Shown: in pieces, positions 22,193 through 33,234 of the stretch
How positions within the stretch are numbered: the stretch's first letter is position 1
Layout: each line of letters begins with the position of its first letter
Assembly: GCA_021234155.1 (NCBI GenBank)
Contig: JAJEKV010000046.1
Span: 7,137,012-7,201,011, forward strand
DNA length: 64,000 bases
Reading direction: 5' to 3'
Source of the DNA: Isoetes taiwanensis
Lineage: Eukaryota; Streptophyta; Lycopodiopsida; Isoetales; Isoetaceae
Made by a program: the position numbers and the translations under genes
Notes under the pieces: generated by a model
Databases searched by the model: none
What the model was told of the DNA's origin: nothing
What the model saw: the letters and a program-made list of their open reading frames with translations, nothing else

Positions 22193-22226
<34 letters not shown>
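20748..22226 (+). mobile_element. 5'-truncated L1-type LINE with 12-bp target duplication
   Basis: The insertion is flanked by AAAGCTTACGAG at 20736-20747 and again at 22224-22235 (the first A's overlap the tail). It ends in a ~28-nt poly(A) run (22199-22226). It carries the C-terminal part of a LINE polymerase with the zf-RVT zinc-binding motif. The ~1.48 kb length, 5' truncation, poly(A) and target duplication together are diagnostic of target-primed reverse transcription. Confidence 0.88.
20796..21590 (+). pseudogene. LINE reverse transcriptase C-terminal region (zf-RVT)
   Basis: A 264-residue open stretch from the 3' end of a LINE ORF2. The zinc-binding reverse transcriptase motif is visible at about residues 100-150: FRWSGRSPSLQTNRKR, then LCPQCGQVETSNHVFTCPW with C-x2-C...H-x4-C. 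The polymerase and endonuclease domains are missing because of 5' truncation. A second open stretch follows in another frame (21553-21939; acidic DSDEEESQ, then a helical region with WQQKREAHVLLLLDFTNFQ). It may be the true C-terminus after a frameshift or part of the 3' region. Confidence 0.78.
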
Positions 22227-22229
<3 letters not shown>

Positions 22230-22235
22230 TACGAG

Positions 22236-22774
22236 AGTGGTTTCTCACATGAAGGAATTTGCAGGCTTATCTATGAGACCTAAACCTTCCCGCGTGGCAA
22301 GGTTGTGGTGACGTCTACCTCGAAACTCGATTTTTTCCCTTTCCATGCATCTCAAACCTCGTTCTCTGTCCTTGATATGTAATAGACAAATAGATCTAGA
22401 AGAAGGCAAAAGTAAAACTACGAGAAAACAAACTGAGCTACACACTAGAAGACAAATCGAGGTCTAGATTGAAGAAGATAAATCGAGGTATAGAAGACAA
22501 ATCGACGTTTAGATTGGTGGTCTAGAAATATAACGTGTTCCGATGGCCAAAAAAAAAATATTAACATTATATGCTTCACTTTTATCTACACATAAAGCAG
22601 TTGGACCATTTGACTTGGACCACTTGTCGACCTTAAACAAAAATAAAAAATATAAGGCCATCACAAGTGGTCCAAGTTAGATGGAGGGCCTTTCCCAGTG
22701 ATAGCATTGCTAAAAAAAGGGGATTTCCGGGGGATTTCCCATATTTATATGATTAGATTCGGGGAGCGTCAAAA
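22236..22774. other. Possible 5' LTR region of a decayed gypsy element
   Basis: The stretch lies just upstream of a tRNA-Met primer-binding site, so it should contain the 5' LTR of the element beginning at 22775. No second LTR copy was found, so the boundaries are unknown. Short AGAAGACAAATCGAGGT-like repeats occur at 22448-22515. Confidence 0.35.
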
Positions 22775-22790
22775 TGGTATCAGATCCATG
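22775..22790 (+). promoter_or_regulatory. Primer-binding site, initiator tRNA-Met type
   Basis: TGGTATCAGATCCATG matches the common plant LTR-retrotransposon primer site TGGTATCAGAGC in its first ten bases. It is preceded by GCGTCAAAA, consistent with a degraded LTR end in CA. It marks the start of the internal region of an old + strand element whose RNase H remnant lies near 27.7 kb. Confidence 0.55.
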
Positions 22791-23379
22791 GTCTCGGTAG
22801 ACCGAATCATAGCCATGCCCTAATTATTAGGTCGATTAGCTTGTAGTGAGCGTTAAAGTAAAAAGTTTCTTCTAAGTTTTCGTCTAGTATCTTAACATTG
22901 ACCTATGTATGTGAAATAGGGGTTAATTAGGAAAAGCAATGCAGGGACTCGGGGGCCATAACTTCTTGTAGGATGCTCGGATCGAGGCTATTTTGGCATC
23001 TTGCATAGAAGACACTTGAATTTGATATAAATCCCCAAAAGCCCCATCGAGAGATAGCACAATCATTATATTTTTAGACATTCCCAAACTGTTGCATGTA
23101 GGACATTTTGGTGTTTATTTTTGAATTCTAAGGCATATAAACGTCCAATGCACATATTTCCACCGTAAATTTTTTTCCAAAAGTTTTCTTTTTTATTCTT
23201 AACCTTTCTTTAGGGTTACTTTTGTTCTCTCGAGGTTTGGCTGTCCACCATAGCCTCCATACATATGCCATAGCCGATCGCCACTGTACCTTCGCCTACT
23301 CCTCTCTAACCATAGATTGCTCGGCTCTGCTGGCGCCCAACGACGTGCCTTCCCTGTGCTCACTCTTCTTGCCATGTCT

Positions 23380-23813
23380 ATGGCTCGCACCAAGCTGACT
23401 CAGAGCCTTGAGGCTTGCACTGCACCCCAACATTTTTTCAATCAGGGTTCAAGTTAGCCGATGCCCCAGATGTAGTCGAGCTTATTCTCGATCAGCTTGC
23501 GCGTTACTTTGTGCCGAGCTTTCTACCCTAATTCCATCTGAGTGTGCAGCTTTTGCATAAGCTCAATGCTTTGGGCGCCAGCCACACCCTTACAGATCAT
23601 CCAGATGAGGTCCAGGCCCTCTACAAGTATTACCATCTCCAATCCAAAACCATCAATGCCACTGAGCTCATCAGGAGGGAGGCTCAAAGGATCATGGATC
23701 TCACTACTATTAGTGATGCCCGGGAAACAGTAAAAGGGGACCCCAAAGTTAAGGGCACTGATTATGTATACTTGGATGATGGGGAGTGTATTCTAGAGGG
23801 GAAATATTCCTAG
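23380..23813 (+). pseudogene. Unrecognised coding-like relic (possible gag)
   Basis: Downstream of the tRNA-Met primer site the + strand has an ATG (MARTKLTQSLEA) and, after disruptions, a 90-residue open stretch (LLHKLNALGASHTLTDHPDE, ALYKYYHLQSKTINATE) ending at 23813. The position suggests gag, but no zinc knuckle or capsid motif is recognisable. The first five residues equal the N-terminus of histone H3, whose fold-domain relic lies 0.8 kb downstream; that may be coincidence. Confidence 0.3.
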
Positions 23814-24187
23814 ATACCCTAGTACACCTATGATAGGAACACACAAAGAATTGTATAGTTGGAAGTTCCAGAGTATTCCACACCTGAGCTTCTGCAAACT
23901 ATAGAGTTGCAGATGGTGGCTTGGCCTGCGAGGTATAAGGCAGAGATGGAAATGCCAGTTCAATGCAGCTCATGAAAGGTATGCCCAAAGATTATCAGAT
24001 AGGCCAAGTGGATCCCATACGAAGAGGAAGTTCAAGTCTATCCCACGCAAGCTATAGAAGGAATACGAGGAAAGCCACCAAGCTATGGATGTAAGCAAGG
24101 GGAACTCATCAGGATTGGGACAACAACGGGTTTGAGAGGCTAGAGCTCCGCTTGCTGCCCGACCTCCAAAGGGCCCCGTCTGTCCTA

Positions 24188-24502
24188 AAGAAATCTCGTA
24201 GTTGGAGGCCAGGGACAGTAACATTATGGAAGATCCGTAAGTATTAGTAGTCCAATGAACTTTTGATATGGAAGTTACCTTTCCAGAGATTGGTCCATGA
24301 GATTGCCCAAGAATTCAAGACGGGTCTGCGGTTTCAAATTCATGCCATGCTCGCACTTCAGGAGGCTGCAGAAGACTATCTGGTAGCATTATTTGATGAT
24401 GCAAACCCTTATAGTACTATTTGATGATGCATTATTAATGGCAACTTGCCATGCACAAGGACATGCACTTAGCTCGCAAGATTAGAGGAGGGAAATGTTA
24501 AG
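24188..24502 (+). pseudogene. Histone H3 / CENH3-like pseudogene
   Basis: The + strand reads WRPGTVTLWKIRKY, two stops, [20 protein letters not shown], then [32 protein letters not shown] and, after a small duplication and frame change, MHKDMHLARKIRGGKC. This follows the whole histone fold of H3 (alphaN to alpha3). Several choices ([22 protein letters not shown] ending) recall centromeric H3 as much as canonical H3. Stops after RKY and a duplicated ATTTGATGATGCA segment disable it. It sits inside or beside a decayed gypsy element, so it may be a captured or retroposed copy. Confidence 0.72.
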
Positions 24503-27500
24503 GCATGTTCCATGTAATATTATCATGTTTATATAAGATGTAGTCTTCTTATATCAGTAGAAAAACTCCCTACGGTTTTTATATTAAAGAAAATATATTG
24601 CATAATATTAAATGCTGACGTCAGTATAACTTTATAAAAGTTAGGGTTTTCATTTTTAGGGTCCATTCTTGCAAGCTCATCCAACGCCTTCACTCCTTCT
24701 ACTCCCTACTGTGCTACTATGGACTATTCTAAGTGCCTCCAATGGTATGCCAATGTCGACCATTGAGATCCCCTGATCCCTTTTGATCTTCTCCACCAGC
24801 ATCTCATCCAGGAGGTGGACCTCATCTTTGTATGCAGGCTAACCCAGACTATGACCCCCAGGTGAACTTCTATATTATTGGATCATCTACAACATCATTC
24901 ACAGAGGAAAGCAGTTGCCTATTCTGTAGCAAGGGAATGGAACTTTCTTTGAGGTTTGTTTTACCTTGGCTATCTTGATAGATCGATATATAGTGGATGA
25001 GGACATAGAGGAAAAGAAAGGAAAAATGCCCATTCTTGAACCGCAGGAAGATGACAAGCGTGCGGGCAAGGATGAATATGAATGATGGAAGCAGTTGGCT
25101 GAAGAAATGCTTGTCCATCAAAGTCAGACATACAAACTTGCAGGGTTAGGTAAGTTGCCAGTCATCTACATCAATAAGTAGGAATATCCATTGCCTGATG
25201 ACATCATATGGATATACCATGTCATCGGCAACCTTCGACGAAGGATGTCCTCCATGATTTGACCGAGTATTGTATAGATGATCTCCTCGACTTTTTGCTC
25301 CTAAATTGCCACCGCCGGTTTAGCAAGTATTGGTTTACCCTCAAGAGGAGTGGGATTTGGTGAATGCTCTTCTTGAGTTGCAATACCTACTGCTACTAGG
25401 ATCCCATTGGAGCTGGTAGAAGAAGCAGTTACTAATATGGGTCCTCTTATTCTAAATATCAATGATGGTAATATCTCTATGGAACCGGATGAGGAGGGCA
25501 AAGACTTAATAGAAAACAAGGCCCAAGCACGGGAGGATAAGCAGGAAATAAAGGAAGAGGAATTAAGGTTAGATCTTGACAAGAAAATTGCCTGCTCTAC
25601 TTTGGTGGAGGTAAAGATATTGAATAATCATCTGACTCGTTTCTTCCTCTTTGCTTTTAAGGAAGGGCAATTATTATTTATTGCGAAAAACTTAGCTGCC
25701 GAGGTAGAGGCATCACGATGGGCACCTTGAGCTCTATCGGCAATGACAGACCATAAGAAAATCAATAGTCAAAGGGTTACCATTGTTTTGTTGCGTCGTG
25801 ACCTTGCCATGGCAGCCCTGGGCCATGATATAACCACATGGATGAGCATGAATATGCTAGTTGTCGCGCCTTTAGTGACTGCCTTTCTGTTTGAGATTGT
25901 ATCGATAGCTGCTGTTAGCCTCAACCCCAGTATCACTCTTCTTCATCATAAAAAATGACCTCGTCTCGATCACTCATGCAAGAAGAGGCAGGGCCGAGCT
26001 ATTGAAGTGACTCTTGTGTTGTTCTTGTTTATGTTGATGCCTTGGGCACTATTAATATCTGTAGCCATAATGGGCGAAATGTTTTGCATTATATAAGCAT
26101 GTTTGATTTAAAATGGTGCATTTAGAATTAGCTCTAAGAATGAATGATGATTGTACACTGTTCTCTTAATAAATCCTTAAGTCACTCTATATGCAAGTAC
26201 CACCTATAATCCATCATCTCTTTTCTATAGATGGGGCACGGAACGCTCACTGGGCTACTCCGATTGACTATGAACACCTGACCCCCAAGTGGGAGCTCAT
26301 AATTATGAACAGGCAGATGGCGAAACTTCAGGCTTATGTTTTCCAGAGGAACCCATTGCTCGTAGTTTAGGAATATGGAAGGTGAGTGATTTGCTCTTCC
26401 GGATGCAACGACGCATCAAGGGATGCACCGCCTGGCTGCCTAGGGTGGCCAGCTGTTTATGCTCGCAAGCTCTGATCTGCCCACCTGCCCATTGGCCTGC
26501 AATGGATTCTGATCCGGATCTAGAGACTGCAAGTTTTTGTGGATCTAGAGAAGGTCGAATTCTTTGTGGTTTTTTCCGATGGAGAAGGGATCGTTCAAGG
26601 ACGTAGTTTGTGCCCAGGCAAAGGGATTTCTTCTGCTTCGATTCTCAAGCAAGGATCCATGGCCTTCACTTACGTGATCCGCATCTAAATCTTTCGAAAT
26701 ATCATCTTAATGGGAGAAGTACATAGAACAAGTAGATGGAGGCAGCAGGGTTTATTTCTTTCTGTAGCCATGCCAGTGTGATTAGTCAGTTTTCAAAAAT
26801 TATGGTGGAATATTAGGTGCCTTTTAGAGTTGATATTGTAATGCTTTGAAGAGTAGTCTAGTGAGTTGGGCTTGTTCTAAGTCTAACTAGCTTCAAGATA
26901 ACTTTGAGACTCAATAATATTCTACCTTTATCTAGATTCTTGATCAATTAGGCTACTTGGAGGCAGAGGATCAAATCTCTAAAAGAAGATGGCAGGTTTA
27001 GGAATAGTGTGGCAGCAACCTATTCTAAACTCATTGTTGCTTTCTTTTGAATGTTCCAAGTATATATGGGAATTTCTATGTATCCTAGTAGATGTGTTTC
27101 ATTTGTTGGACTAAAAAACTTGAAATTCAAGTGGCGGGAGACCTTGGATTTCACATTCAATGAAGGGTCATGCGGATTGCTAAATGTTTGAATTTTTGTT
27201 TGGAAGAAAGTGTGAAGACCTAGAGGCATCTCCAATAATGCATCATGTTTCAAATCATCTTTAGGGCTGGATTGAGGGTCTAATAGAACTCCATTGCATT
27301 CAGAATCATGGGGAGTTAGGAGGTCTGCATGCACTGCCTTTACAATGGGAAAGCTTTTCTTCAGGCATAAAGTTTGAGTAGTTAGTGTTTTACAATCTTT
27401 TCTTTATCTTCTCTAGAGTTTTGGTCAAAGTTTACTAGTCTAGTTTGCAAAGGATGCTGGAAATTATTATTGTACTCAATCCAAATTTAGCCATTAATGA

Positions 27501-27559
27501 GCGAGCAAATGGATTTGTTGTAGGAAATGAGCGGGTTGATCCTATGCCAGATTCCCAGA
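24503..27559. other. Decayed sequence, probably old gypsy interior
   Basis: Lies between the H3 relic and the RNase H remnant on the same strand as the tRNA-Met primer site, so much of it may be degraded gag-pol. One 107-codon open stretch (25407-25730) is rich in E, D and K and has no recognised domain. Other short frames are not convincing. Confidence 0.35.
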
Positions 27560-27890
27560 AGGACAAGTGGATGGCCAGGGATGCAAGTAGGAAGGCCAAC
27601 TTATACCCTATGATTCCAAAAGTAAAAATGATGCCGAACAACGTGACCCTATGATGACCATGACTTAGTTGCAGTCGTGCGAGCATTAAGAATTTGGTGG
27701 CATTACCTTCCTGGCAAACGATTCCAGTTGGACACAAACCATCTAGAGCCTCCAATACATCTTTACATAGCCATATCTCAACCTTAGACAACGGAGATGG
27801 ATGGAATTTCTTGAAGAGTATGACTTTGAGGTTGTCTACAAGCCCCGCAAGCATGCATCATTGCAGATGCTCTCTCTGTCTCTCTCTAAA
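27560..27890 (+). pseudogene. Ty3/gypsy RNase H domain remnant
   Basis: Across frames the + strand reads DHDLVAVVRALRIWWHYLPG, KRFQLDTNHLEPP, then RWMEFLEEYDFEVVYKPRKH and a decayed ADALS end. This matches the distal RNase H of gypsy polymerases (ELLAIVHALK..WRHYL; EFLEEYDF.I.YKPGK.N..ADALSR). Several frameshifts and a stop interrupt it. It is in the orientation expected from the primer site at 22775, which suggests one old element spanning 22.2-27.9 kb. Confidence 0.68.
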
Positions 27891-27892
27891 AA

Positions 27893-28860
27893 ATGGGTGC
27901 TTCAAGGGCGATCAAAAATTCCCCTAAACCGAAATCAGACCTGACCATTTTTGGAGATGCCAAACTTGTTCTGGTCGTTGTCAAAAAAGGAAAAGATAAA
28001 GATAAATGTAATGTTAAAATGCCTGTTGATTTTGTGAAGTCTACTAGATCGGATGCAAATTCCGATTCAATCCATTCTAGTGGTTTAAACAGGGGAAAAT
28101 TAGGCAGCGATAATCCAAAGGCAGGGGTTTTGCCAGGCATTGCTCGTCTGAAAACAATGATCTTTGATGCTATTAATGATGGGGCTGCATCGAATTCTCC
28201 AGGAATGGTGCTTTCCGGTGATGTAGCTGCTCTTTGTTCATCAGAAACAATTTTAAGTCTTATGCAATCTAGCTTCAAGATCCGCATGACACTGTCAAAG
28301 AAGCCATGATGGAGATTCTAAAAGAGGTAATTCCTAACATAGTTTCTGTTTTGAACAATACTATCTGTAAAGAATTGAGAAATGACTATAAGCAATTAAA
28401 AAAAGAGATAAGGGATGATTTTGAGCAGTTTAAGGCAAAGATTAAATTAAAAAAGCAACAGATACTAGTGATAGTGATGATGATCAAGAGGATGGATATG
28501 AATATAATAAACATGATTCTGCAGCAGAGGTGAAGTAATAATTGGCAGATTTCTTGGAATATCAGGAAAGAAAGTCAAGGGCATTGAATCTTCGTCTAGT
28601 AGGACTCCCAAAGGAAGGGAAAAAAAACACAAAGCAAGTGATTGTACAATTTTTTCAACAAAATCTGGAAGTAATAGATGCAGACATCGTTGCATTTCGT
28701 GTCAGTAAAAAGGGATCATGGACAAGGCATGTGGTGGTTAAATTTAACAGTAGAAACAACAAATTTAATATCTTAAAAAAGAGAGCTTTTTTGAAGGGAC
28801 AAAATGTATAAATTAATAATGATATTATGGAAGTACAATTTCAAGAACATAAAGAATAGA
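27893..28860 (+). pseudogene. LINE ORF1-like relic (coiled coil + RRM-like)
   Basis: Starts at the ATG of MGASRAIKNSPK, with an open frame to 28309, then a coiled-coil part (LRNDYKQLKKEIRDDFEQF, 28306-28533) and an RNA-binding part (RALNLRLVGLPKEGKK, DADIVAFRVSK, HVVVKFNSRNNKFNILKKRA; 28542-28811 and a little beyond). The order coiled coil, RRM-like domain, C-terminal domain matches L1-type ORF1p, the nucleic-acid chaperone of LINEs. Stops and frame changes separate the parts. No ORF2 follows, so the element is truncated. Confidence 0.65.
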
Positions 28861-28889
28861 AATACTCAAGCAAGCAAGGCAACAAGGCA

Positions 28890-28965
28890 AAAAGACTTCT
28901 TGGCACAATGGCAAGGTGGTGGTAACAAATAGCTAGAGATTCGAGACCATCATGGTTGGATCTTG
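28890..28965 (+). repeat. tRNA-like SINE head fragment
   Basis: CTTCTTGGCACAATGGCAAGG contains an A box-like TGGCACAATGG; 36 nt further on is a B box-like GAGATTCGAGACC. Spacing is tRNA-like. No tail or target duplication was identified, so this may be a SINE head or the tRNA-related 5' part of another retroposon. Confidence 0.5.
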
Positions 28966-29159
28966 GAATGTAAATACATTGACTGGTTAAAACAGACTCT
29001 TGACGTAGCATGCTATCTCACCACCCAACCACGAGCCCTCAGCCAAGACATAGCAGCCCCTGAGCTCTCCCCCGAGCAACTATATAGCATGCACGCCCTT
29101 TCAATGCTCCTTTGGACCAAACCCTCCTTTGGACAAAGATGGCTAAAAACTGTGGCACC
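28966..29159. other. Short open stretch, not recognised
   Basis: An open frame (28963-29163) with a proline/leucine-rich sequence follows the SINE head and abuts the minus-strand gypsy relic. No family is recognised. Confidence 0.3.
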
Positions 29160-29860
29160 TTGAAGTTGATCAAACAAATCATCTGCCCTTGTTATAGAAA
29201 ACCTATTTTTTATGGTTCAAAGCACGATAATCTATACACATGCGCCAAAAATTATCTTTTTTCTTGACCAACAAGACAGGAGCACCAAAAGGTGAAGAAC
29301 TATGGCGGATCAATCCAGCTTGAAGTAACTCATCAAGTTGGCACCTAATCTAAACTTGTTGGCCATTCTAGGAGGTTCTTTTCCAGGAAGAAGATCAATC
29401 CAGTGTTCCTCCATACGTTGGGTGGCAAAGTTTATGGAATTTTATTTGAAAAGACATCATCATAATATTGCGAAAAGACAGTTTGACGCGCATTTAGTGG
29501 GGATGCACTAGACTTAGGATGCAAATCCACCAAATACACAAAATGAGTTTTCATTGCCAAACGCTTAAACTGTACAACGGAAACTGTTGGAATTGGGGAA
29601 ACAATATCATCCTTCACAAACTTGAAGGTCTTTTTATCCCCTTCCAAGAATAATATAACAATTTCTGCTTTCCAATCTATAAGAGGATTGATAGCCTTAT
29701 GCCACGGCATGCCTACAATAACATCCATATCTCCAAGGTCAGAAACCATGAAAGAACAATTATAGACATATCCCTGCAGTTGAAATTCAACATCCTTGAC
29801 CATAAATGAAGAAGGCGGAAGGGCAACATTCAAGAAAGCAGAAGACAATTCTACATCACG
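29160..29860 (-). pseudogene. Ty3/gypsy protease to reverse transcriptase fragment
   Basis: The minus strand encodes the C-terminal half of a retropepsin-like domain (CSFMVSDLGDMDVIVGMPWH, NPLIDW) and, after frame changes, the start of reverse transcriptase (EHWIDLLPGKEPPRM, then a degraded [12 protein letters not shown]-like stretch). The catalytic Asp motif upstream and the RT active site are missing. The order protease-linker-RT is as in chromovirus-like gypsy polyproteins. It is a small relic unrelated to family A. Confidence 0.7.
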
Positions 29861-29869
29861 GGCTTTCCA

Positions 29870-31400
29870 TGATCACGGCTTCAATTCGAAGTATGTGTAG
29901 TGCCCTAGCCTCTTTATATTCTTACACCTATTCCATAAACCCTTCCAGCAGCAATCACAAAAATAGGAGTTAAATCTATGTGCTACCATGGTAGGATTGC
30001 TTTGACAAATAGGCCTGATAGTATGGATCTTCGTGGTTCCTCTCAAAGTATCACAATCATATCTAAACTTTCTGCACACTTCACCTACTCTTATTAGCCA
30101 AAACACCTTATGCACATGAAGATAACAAGTTAACAAATGGTGTAAACTGCTCAATGAAGTACAAATGATACCTTATGATATTGTTGTCCTTGGTGCATCT
30201 CTTCACTATAAAATACCAAGTCAAGAAATTCACAGCATCTTCTACATTTCGTAGAGGCGTGCTCGCTCTCTTAAGCATCTTGCTGGTGAGTATTCTTTTT
30301 ATGACAGTCCCTACACCATCATGTTCCCCTTCGCCATGGAAAGATGCAAAGAAATTCCATGCAATATGGATTCCATTGGCCTGATAGAACCTTCCTAGAT
30401 AATAAAAAGCCTTGTATGACTTGAACTGAGCAGTGCACCCATCAGATCAAAATACACGGTTTGAGAATTTTATACCTTTACTTGTCAACTAATCATGGTG
30501 TCTTTGGAGACAGTGCTGTACAAATGAAGTATCATGCTCTCGATCATCATATATAAAAATGAGTTTCCTTGACCAAATTGTGTTAGCATACTATAAGATT
30601 TGGACATTCACCATCGTTTGCATGCCTGTAAGTTATGTGCACAAGGATCGAACACTGATCATTTCTCCAATATAGTGTTTGAATTTCCTGTTGAATCTTG
30701 AAAGTATAATTCTCAGCAAAGTCAATTACAAATACGACAGTATCTGCTGGGAAAGTTTTCAAGCACTCTTTAAATTGATTTGCTTGCCATCGTGCGGTAT
30801 AGTTATGGGGAATGAATTGTTTGATCACTGATTCTGCATATCCCATGAATTTATACAAACATGTGCTCTTATAAGCCTTCAGTACATCCTTCATGTTGAC
30901 AATGGGTTTACCCCCTTTACCAACATCCTTCACATAAGTTTCTGTCACCTGCAGCATAGTACAATGGGCATAAATTTCAGAAATATTGACATGATGTAAA
31001 TTTCAGAAATGTTATCAACTTTGAGTTGTCATGCAAGATATATCAAGCAAAAAGTAAAGAATCAAATTCAATATATACCTACAGCATGGCACAACGGGCA
31101 TAAATTTCAGAAATATTGACATGATCTAAATTTCAGAAATATTGACATTATGTAAATTTTAGAAATGTTGAGATCAACTTTGAGTTGTCATACAAGATAT
31201 ATCAAAATTCTTCCAATCAATCTTTATTCTTTTGCTCTTTTCCTTCGGACATTTTGGAAATGATTTGAGGCCACAATCATCACATTCTATTCTCAGACAT
31301 TTAGACTTATGCCAATCTATTGTGTCATAACCATCATCCAATTAAATTGGGATTATGTCAACTCCAAAATCACGCCAACCTGCTATTGTCTTCTAGGGGG
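29870..31400 (-). pseudogene. 'DFAENY'-type transposase-like pseudogene (C-terminal half)
   Basis: Minus-strand segments in order: a Cys motif (CLRIECDDCGLKSFPKCP, ~31340-31260), an intron, then ARWQANQFKECLKTFPADTV, VFVIDFAENYTFKIQQEIQ and ILVHITYRHA (30957-30583), and in shifted frames SDGCTAQFKSYKAFYYLGRF and FFASFHGEGEHDGVGTVIKR (to ~30250). I recognise this as the uncharacterised family, found in seed-free plants and cnidarians, with DFAENY, SDG(C) and GxG.HDG motifs. The acidic residues are spaced as in DDE transposases; function is inferred. At 30950 a splice acceptor (CTGCAG) precedes the DFAENY exon. Frameshifts and stops make it a pseudogene. Confidence 0.6.
30951..31210. repeat. 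Tandem duplication (~128 bp x 2) in an intron
   Basis: The stretch GGGCATAAATTTCAGAAATA ... TGAGTTGTCATGCAAGATAT occurs at about 30967-31050 and again at 31097-31205. The duplication includes a degenerate copy of the splice acceptor region (CTGCAG against CTGTAG on minus). It lies in the intron upstream of the DFAENY exon. Confidence 0.65.
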
Positions 31401-31789
31401 TTTTTGTTTTTTTTAATCTTTTTTTTTGGACTTCAAAAATAACATAAGGTTGCGATTCACGTGTGACTTTTCATATGCGAATTGAAATATGCAGAAATGA
31501 AGAGCAAGTTGCTAACATAGATGAGACAAATATTGCTTGCTCAATAGATGATAATATTAGGTTTGATAATAACAAATTGCATTATTTGCGAGGCAATTCC
31601 AGACTCGAAATTATCGATACATGGCACAAATATCATACAAAAATATCATATATTCCAATAAAACATTAAGGGATCAATCCATGTTTTTCCACGTATTTAA
31701 CAAGGTGTGGTTCCATGTCAGCCGTTCTATCCAGTTAAATTTACGAATCTAACACTTCACCCAATCGTCATCCCCATAGCCAAATTATG
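31401..31789. other. Intergenic, no feature recognised
   Basis: AT-rich, with a T-run near 31400. Small frames on both strands do not resemble known proteins. Confidence 0.4.
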
Positions 31790-32307
31790 CATAATAGACA
31801 CAAACTTCACCGTAAATATCATCATCATCCCAAAGTTTTTGGATCGTAAGATGGTGGATTCGGGGGCTGTGTTTGATTGTAGAAGCATTTGAGAGCATCA
31901 TCATCCACTATGATTATATCATCCTTATTCTCGATACCAAGTTAGGTCCATCATGTTACTCAAGTGTTTGATGAAGATAGGCTTGCCTGTTGGATCCTTG
32001 GGATTAGTGAACTTCACACATTTGTTCTGATCCCAAAGGGTCAACCAATTTCTACGCATTTCCCCCAGTGCCTCCAAAGTATCCTTGATGTTCCTTAGTT
32101 CCATGGATGACCAAATACCAACTCGAAATAACCCTCAATGCCTCGCCTAGCATCTCCTTCAAAGTGCGGCCGCGGATAGATCCACTTGGTGTTTGATTCT
32201 CTTGGTGTCCGATGAAACCGTTCTCTAGCCACTTTATTTTTGGAAAAGTCTTGCAAAGGACTCCGTTTAGGTCGAACACCACAACCTTCTTAGAAACGCA
32301 ATGGAAG
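31790..32307 (-). pseudogene. FCP1-like (HAD/NLI-interacting factor) domain exon
   Basis: The minus strand reads VVVFDLNGVLCKTFPKIKWL, RVGIWSSMELRNIKDTLEAL, LWDQNKCVKFTNPKDPTGKP and IFIKHL. These match the FCP1/SCP-type phosphatase fold: the DxN(G)-L nucleophile loop, the IWSS strand and the W..C block. A likely acceptor (TTTCAG) precedes it at 32308. Family members with DLDGTL are Mg-dependent phosphatases of the RNA polymerase II tail. Here the second Asp is Asn (DLN), so catalysis is doubtful, as in several plant homologues. Frames change after IWSS and stops occur near 31940. It may be the 3' exon of the gene carrying the exons at 32.9-36.5 kb. Confidence 0.6.
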
Positions 32308-32363
32308 CTGAAACATCAAACATGTATCCGGTCAGCAAGATACGATAACACAAACAATACAAA

Positions 32364-32495
32364 CGCGCCAAGCGTGATTTGAAATAGTCATAACCAAATC
32401 GCGCTCGGCGTGATTTAGTTTGACAACGAAAAATAATCAAAGACGCTTGGCGCGATTTAATTCAAAGGTAATACAAATTAAATCACGCGGCGTGG
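32364..32495. repeat. Palindrome array A (CGCGCCAAGCGTG-type sites)
   Basis: Four related sites at 32364, ~32399, 32443 and 32481 (cores CGCGCCAAGCGTG, CGCGCTCGGCGTG, ACGCTTGGCGCG, CACGCGGCGTG), spaced ~35-40 bp in AT-rich DNA. These are degenerate versions of the palindrome at 34580-34705. They lie just upstream (minus sense) of the FCP1-like exon, in a presumed intron. Confidence 0.6.
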
Positions 32496-32884
32496 CGCTA
32501 TTTCGTCGTGGGCAAGGCCATACCTATCATCTTCGGTTTATTTTCGTCATCGGCGTCATTCTCCCCTCCTCCACCCTTAATCTTCGTCTTCTTACATTTT
32601 GTTAGAATTGTTATTTTCTATTAGTTCCATTTGCGTCCTTCACAACCGACATTATTTTACTATTGATTTGGCAAACCTGTGAATCACTAGAGCCGCCCGT
32701 TGCCTTCATTTTCGGTTTTCCCCAATTATTTCATTGTTAACCCGTGAATCTACTCTATTGTTGCTTGCATCACCCGCAATGTGGGCAAGGATATTCCCTA
32801 AGTTCGCCATCATCACGATTTTTGAGCAACCAGTTTAGCAGCTATTTGTTCATTCTTTGCTTTCCTTATCGTGTCAGCAGATTA

Positions 32885-33234
32885 CTAGTTCCCTCTCCGG
32901 GAGCAACGTCCACTTTCGAATTGGACAAGTCTACTGAGACTTTTGATTGCTGATGATTTCAGGTTGCCATAAGGGCCTTTAGGAGACTTGGCAAGCACAT
33001 GCATGAGGAATGGTTCAAGAAAGTCTTTGGCCCGCTCATCACTCACAAAGCGGTGACATCTTCTTGCACCCATAAGAGCCTCTCGGGCAATATAACCTCC
33101 AACATGAAGCTCCAAGCGGGTTGTATCAATTGGAGCAAATGCCTCGACAAAGGTAAGCAGCCATAGGCGGGAAATCCATTTTTATTTAAGGGGCCTTTCT
33201 CCTTAGTTTGTAGCTCGTGCCTTGATTTCCCCAC
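32885..33234 (-). pseudogene. Exon of unrecognised minus-strand gene
   Basis: Two overlapping frames hold protein-like sequence: TRLELHVGGYIAREALMGAR..HRFVSDERAKDFLEPFLMHV (33115-32885) and an upstream part (33234-33043). The best reading uses the first. No domain is recognised. It lies between the ParB-like exon and the FCP1-like exon on the same strand and probably belongs to the same multi-exon gene. Confidence 0.4.
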
